A stretch of DNA of 64,000 bases from Limnohabitans sp. T6-5 (GTDB taxonomy: Bacteria > Pseudomonadota > Gammaproteobacteria > Burkholderiales > Burkholderiaceae_C): NCBI RefSeq assembly GCF_003063315.1, contig NZ_NERV01000001.1, positions 1,240,001 to 1,304,000 on the forward strand. Reading direction: 5' to 3'. Of this stretch, positions 60,398 to 64,000 are shown piece by piece (position 1 is the stretch's first letter; each line of letters opens with the position of its first letter). The position numbers were made by a program, and so were the translations under genes. Under the pieces are notes generated by a model. The model was given only the letters and a program-made list of their open reading frames with translations. It was not told the origin of the DNA and did not search any database.

Positions 60398-61233
60398 GTT
60401 GGCATGACCAGCCTTGCGCCTGTGCAGCGGTCCACCCCGGCCAGATCCTGGCGGGACTGCACCTCGGTGAATCCGGCTTCTTTGAGCAGGGCCTGCACGG
60501 CGGCGGCCTGGTCCCAGCCGTGCTCGAGCAGCAGCCAGCCACCCGGCGCGAGGCGGCTGGGGGCTTGGGCGATGATCTGGCGGATGTCATCCAGGCCATC
60601 AGCGCCGCTGGTCAGGGCTTGCAGGGGTTCGTGCGTCAGGGCGGCCAGGTGCGGGTCGCCATCGGCCACATAGGGCGGGTTGGAGACGATCAGCTCAAAC
60701 GGACCGGGCACAGCGTCCATCCAGTGGCTCAGCACGCACTGCACGGGCAAATTCAGGCGCTGGGCGTTGGCGCTGGCCACGGCCAGGGCGTCGGCGCTGG
60801 CGTCCACCGCCGTCACCTGCGCGGCAGGGCGTTGATGCTGCAGGGCCAGTGCCACGGCGCCGCTGCCGGTGCCCAGGTCCAGCACGCGGGCTGGCTGCCC
60901 TTTAGGCAGCAGTTCCAGCGCCCATTCGACCAGGATTTCTGTGTCGGGACGCGGGTCCAGCACACGGGCGTCCACGTTCAAGGTCAGGCCAAAAAAGTCT
61001 TTGAGCCCGGTGATATATGCCACCGGCTCGCCCTGCAGGCGGCGTTGCAGGGCTTGGTCCCAGTTGTGTTGTTGCGCTTCGGTCAACATATCGGTGTCGT
61101 GGGTCAGCAGCCAGGCGCGGTCATGCAGCGGGCGCGCCAGAGCGCGCAGCAACAGCATCTGCGCGTCCACCCGCGCCAGGCCCTGGGTTTGAGCCTGGCG
61201 CAGGCATTGGGCCACGGTGTCAGTGGTGAGCAT
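60370..61233 (-). CDS. prmC: Peptide chain release factor N5-glutamine methyltransferase
   Basis: A 287-residue SAM methyltransferase that modifies the GGQ glutamine of release factors. VLDLGTGSGAVALALQ binds SAM and IVSNPPYVADG is the catalytic NPPY motif. The gene overlaps prfA, its substrate's gene, by ATGA. The last dozen residues (VMPTSEALGTGR) are encoded by a repeat arm and are likely a recent extension. Confidence 0.95.
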   Translation of the reverse strand: MLTTDTVAQCLRQAQTQGLARVDAQMLLLRALARPLHDRAWLLTHDTDMLTEAQQHNWDQALQRRLQGEPVAYITGLKDFFGLTLNVDARVLDPRPDTEILVEWALELLPKGQPARVLDLGTGSGAVALALQHQRPAAQVTAVDASADALAVASANAQRLNLPVQCVLSHWMDAVPGPFELIVSNPPYVADGDPHLAALTHEPLQALTSGADGLDDIRQIIAQAPSRLAPGGWLLLEHGWDQAAAVQALLKEAGFTEVQSRQDLAGVDRCTGARLVMPTSEALGTGR

Positions 61234-62321
61234 CAGGCAGCGGCCCCAATCTCCAGCGCTGCCAGTTGCTCTGCGGCTTCGTAGGCCTGCAATGCATCAA
61301 CCACGTCTTTCAAATCGCCTTCCATGATGGTGAGCAGCTTGTACAGGGTCAGGTTGATGCGGTGGTCGGTCAGGCGGCCTTGCGGAAAGTTGTAGGTGCG
61401 GATGCGGTCAGAGCGGTCGCCGCTGCCGATCAGGCTCTTGCGCTCAGCCGCGTCTTTGGCGGCGCGCTCGGACCGGTCTTTTTCCTGGATGCGGGCCGTG
61501 AGCACTTTCAGGGCCTGCGCCTTGTTGCTGTGCTGGCTGCGGCCATCCTGGCATTCGGCCACGATGCCGGTGGGCAAATGGGTGATGCGCACGGCCGAAT
61601 CGGTCTTGTTGATGTGCTGCCCGCCCGCACCGCTGGCGCGGTAGGTGTCAATGCGCAAATCCGACGGGTTGATCTTGATGGCCTCGGCTTCGTCGGGCTC
61701 GGCCAACACCGCCACGGTGCAGGCGCTGGTGTGGATGCGGCCTTGGGTTTCGGTGGCGGGCACGCGCTGCACGCGGTGGCCGCCCGACTCAAATTTGAGC
61801 GCGCCATAAACCTGGTCGCCCTCAATGCGCACCACCACTTCCTTGTAGCCACCCAACTCGCTGACCGATTCGGACACGATCTCGCACTTCCAGCCCTGGC
61901 TTTCGGCAAAGCGCGTGTACATGCGCAGCAAGTCGCCCGCAAACAGGGCCGACTCGTCGCCCCCGGTGCCAGCGCGGATTTCGACAAAGGCCGGGCGGGC
62001 ATCGTCAGGGTCTTTGGGCAGCAGCATGCGCTGCAGTTCGGCTTCGAGGGTTTGCAGTTCGGTGCTGGCGCTGGCGATCTCTTCTTCGGCCATGTCGCGC
62101 AGGTCGGGGTCGTCCAGCATGGCTTGGGCGGCGGTCAGGTCAGCGTTGCGTTGCTGAAAGCGAGCAAAACGCGACGCCACCGCACTGACCTCGGCGTGTT
62201 CCCGCGACAGCTTCAGGAACTGGCTCATGTCGCCCATGATGTCTTCACGCGAGAGCAAAAAGTCCAGCTCGGTCAGCCTGAGGGCGTAGCGTTCGAGTTG
62301 TTGGATCAGAAAGGGTTTCAT
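61233..62321 (-). CDS. prfA: Peptide chain release factor 1
   Basis: A 362-residue RF1 recognising UAA and [21 protein letters not shown] contains the GGQ motif that triggers peptide release; the PxT-type codon-recognition loop lies near residues 185-190 (VPATETQGR). Start ATG 62321 (MKPFLIQQL). Confidence 0.97.
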   Translation of the reverse strand: MKPFLIQQLERYALRLTELDFLLSREDIMGDMSQFLKLSREHAEVSAVASRFARFQQRNADLTAAQAMLDDPDLRDMAEEEIASASTELQTLEAELQRMLLPKDPDDARPAFVEIRAGTGGDESALFAGDLLRMYTRFAESQGWKCEIVSESVSELGGYKEVVVRIEGDQVYGALKFESGGHRVQRVPATETQGRIHTSACTVAVLAEPDEAEAIKINPSDLRIDTYRASGAGGQHINKTDSAVRITHLPTGIVAECQDGRSQHSNKAQALKVLTARIQEKDRSERAAKDAAERKSLIGSGDRSDRIRTYNFPQGRLTDHRINLTLYKLLTIMEGDLKDVVDALQAYEAAEQLAALEIGAAA

Positions 62322-62340
62322 GGCACGGGATTCAGGGGTG

Positions 62341-62413
62341 GTCAGAGCTTCAGCTCCGACGATCAACGCGCGGGGGGCGCCAAAACTTTGTCGGAGCTCA
62401 AGCTCCGACCTAC
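62341..62413. repeat. Pair of REP-like palindromes between prfA and hemA
   Basis: 62390-62409 is a perfect palindrome, GTCGGAGCT-CA-AGCTCCGAC, followed by CTACA. 62341-62360 (GTCAGAGCTTCAGCTCCGAC) is an imperfect copy 49 bases upstream. The form GTCGG...CCGACCTACA is typical of REP elements. Confidence 0.8.
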
Positions 62414-62429
62414 AAAGTCAGGGCCAGCG

Positions 62430-63701
62430 CTAACGCTCTTGCCGCAAAAACAGGCGCTGCACCGCGTGCATGGTCTGCTCGCGGTGGGCCGGGTCGGCGC
62501 TGCGCAATTCGGCCAGTGCGCCGTGCAGCATTTTCTGCGTCAGGCCTTTGGCCAGGGCTTCGAGCACCGCATCGGGGTTATCGCCTTTGGCCAGAAGCTT
62601 GCGGGCGCGGGCCAGTTCGGCTTCGCGCCAGCTGTCGGCTTGTTGGTGCAGTTGCTGGATCAGGGGCACCGCATCGCGCTGGCCCAGCCAGTGGCTGAAA
62701 CTTTGCACACCAGCGTCGATGATGACTTCGGCCTCGGCCACCGCCGCCTGGCGTTGGGCTTGGCCCGCCTGCACCACGCTGGCCAAGTCGTCCACGGTGT
62801 AGAGGTAAACGTCTTCCAGCGCTTTGACTTCGGGCTCGATGTCACGCGGTACGGCCAGATCGACCATGAACATCGGGCGGTGCTTGCGTTTCTTCAATGC
62901 CCGCTCCACCGCGCCCAAGCCGATCAGGGGCAAGGTGCTGGCGGTGCAGCTGATGACGGCGTCAAATTCGTGCAGACGGTCGGGCAGATCGGCCAGGCGC
63001 ATGACTTCTGCGCCAAAGCGGCCAGCGAGCTTCTCGCCACGCTCCAGGCTGCGGTTGGCAATGGCGATGGCCTTGGGCTGGCGGGCGGCAAAGTGCGTCA
63101 CCACCAGCTCAATCATCTCGCCTGCGCCGACAAACAGCACCTTGATGTCCTTGAGGTCTTCAAACAGCTGGCTGGCCAGACGCACCGAGGCGGCCGCCAT
63201 GCTGATTGAATGGGCGCCGATTTCGGTGGCCGTGCGCACTTCCTTGGCCACGGCGAAAGTGCGCTGAAACAGCTGGTTGAGCGTGCTGCCCAAAGCGCCT
63301 GCCTGCTCGGCGGCACGCACAGCGTCTTTCAGCTGACCCAGAATCTGCGCTTCGCCCAGCACCATCGAGTCGAGACCGCTGGCGACCCGAAAGGCGTGCC
63401 GTGCTGCTTCGTTGCCTTCGAGCAAATAGATGTGCGACTGCAGCTCTTGCGCCGAAACACCACCGGCTTCGGCCAACCAGTGCAGTGTCTGGGCGGCAGC
63501 GGTTCGGTCGGCAGCACAATAAATTTCGGTGCGGTTGCAGGTGGACAAGATGGCCGCTTCATGCGCTTGATCGGTGCGTTGGGCCAGATTGGCCCGCAAA
63601 GCCTGCAAAGTGGGGGGCAATTGGTCCACGGCAAACGCAAACCGGCCGCGCAGATCGAGCGGCGCAGTTGTGTGGTTTAAACCGAGGGTCCAGACAGCCA
63701 T
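62430..63701 (-). CDS. hemA: Glutamyl-tRNA reductase
   Basis: A 423-residue enzyme that makes glutamate-1-semialdehyde for heme synthesis. [11 protein letters not shown] contains the catalytic Cys; [12 protein letters not shown] and [10 protein letters not shown] (NADPH domain) follow, and the C-terminal dimerisation helices are complete. Start ATG 63701 ([12 protein letters not shown]). It heads the run hemA-prfA-prmC. Confidence 0.97.
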   Translation of the reverse strand: MAVWTLGLNHTTAPLDLRGRFAFAVDQLPPTLQALRANLAQRTDQAHEAAILSTCNRTEIYCAADRTAAAQTLHWLAEAGGVSAQELQSHIYLLEGNEAARHAFRVASGLDSMVLGEAQILGQLKDAVRAAEQAGALGSTLNQLFQRTFAVAKEVRTATEIGAHSISMAAASVRLASQLFEDLKDIKVLFVGAGEMIELVVTHFAARQPKAIAIANRSLERGEKLAGRFGAEVMRLADLPDRLHEFDAVISCTASTLPLIGLGAVERALKKRKHRPMFMVDLAVPRDIEPEVKALEDVYLYTVDDLASVVQAGQAQRQAAVAEAEVIIDAGVQSFSHWLGQRDAVPLIQQLHQQADSWREAELARARKLLAKGDNPDAVLEALAKGLTQKMLHGALAELRSADPAHREQTMHAVQRLFLRQER

Positions 63702-63824
63702 GCGCCGATTATAGGAACCCCCTCTTGGTGGGCAGCTGAGGCCCAGGATCAGGGCCTCTTTCAGGGCACAATCTGTGCGGCGCCGTTGCTTTGAGACCCA
63801 CCGTTTACGCTTTTTCCACCCCAC

Positions 63825-64000
63825 ATGACTGTCTGGTTACTGATCTTGCATCTGTTTAATTTTGTGCTGCCCGCGTTGGCCATGGCCGTGTTCATGCCCG
63901 GGGCCGGTCGTTGGGTGATGGGCCCCAGCCGCAATCGATGGGGGCGACACATGCTGTGGCATGCACTGGCCGGCGTAGTGGTCTTGACAGGGGGCCTGGT
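63825..64000 (+). CDS. Membrane protein, N-terminal part (runs off the right edge)
   Basis: 58 codons from ATG 63825 ([20 protein letters not shown] ...) are open to the end of the window. There are two hydrophobic stretches separated by [16 protein letters not shown]. No family recognised from this fragment. Divergent from hemA. Confidence 0.6.
   Translation, partial: MTVWLLILHLFNFVLPALAMAVFMPGAGRWVMGPSRNRWGRHMLWHALAGVVVLTGGL

Noticed and set aside
61266-63209. A 647-codon plus-strand frame opposite prfA and hemA.
   Set aside because: It is antisense to two clear housekeeping genes, crosses the repeat pair between them, and shows no protein motifs.

Overview
The window looks like a stretch of chromosome from a GC-rich betaproteobacterium, most likely order Burkholderiales, family Comamonadaceae. 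This is inferred from gene order (mla - ibaG - murA - his - tat - deg; petABC - sspAB; hemA - prfA - prmC; pilBCD - coaE - zapD - yacG) and from protein character. No 16S gene is present to confirm it. Nearly all of the window is housekeeping and densely packed, with many ATGA stop/start overlaps.

Layout. 1-3.1 kb: a minus-strand AtuA-type pair and a periplasmic ClpP-like/rhodanese fusion. 3.2-4.0 kb: a REP-associated transposase (RAYT) between inverted 27-bp palindromes. 4.0-10.3 kb: glutamate synthase gltBD with its own promoter. 10.4-16.3 kb: phospholipid transport operon mlaFEDACB, an ABC-2 exporter pair and ibaG. 16.4-30.9 kb: murA, the complete histidine pathway hisGDCBHAFIE, a HIT protein and tatABC. 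The his run is interrupted twice. Between hisA and hisF lie a mutarotase and a zeta-toxin-like kinase with a small overlapping partner. Between hisF and hisI lies a 2.5-kb AT-rich island carrying a ruined integron-type integrase and a secreted trypsin-like protease whose signal peptide is split by a run of nine T. 31-34.6 kb: DegS-like protease, NIF3, pdxA, mscL. 34.7-38.7 kb: cytochrome bc1 (petABC), sspA, sspB. 38.7-44.9 kb: tRNA-Thr, dciA, secA, argJ, DUF815 ATPase, mutT. 44.9-50 kb: yacG, zapD, coaE, type IV pilus pilD-pilC-pilB (pilB short), tRNA-Pro. 50-58.6 kb: a hypothetical exported protein, ispB, rplU-rpmA-obgE, proB, rppH, proS, a lytic transglycosylase, grxD. 58.7-64 kb: a VOC protein and an orphan TctC-type binding protein inserted between grxD and prmC, then prfA, hemA and a partial membrane protein.

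Points that stand out: (i) the hisF-hisI island has integron-like geometry, with the integrase remnant pointing away from a protease that may vary in phase; (ii) the kinase/partner module sits inside the his operon; (iii) a family of palindromic repeats occurs at three intergenic sites (54.97, 60.31 and 62.34 kb), one of which forms the last codons of prmC; (iv) a perfect intrinsic terminator ends one base before the mlaF start codon; (v) MlaC has a twin-arginine signal peptide and the window also encodes TatABC; (vi) the ClpP-like/rhodanese fusion is unusual. All functional calls come from reading motifs and context; no database search was possible.
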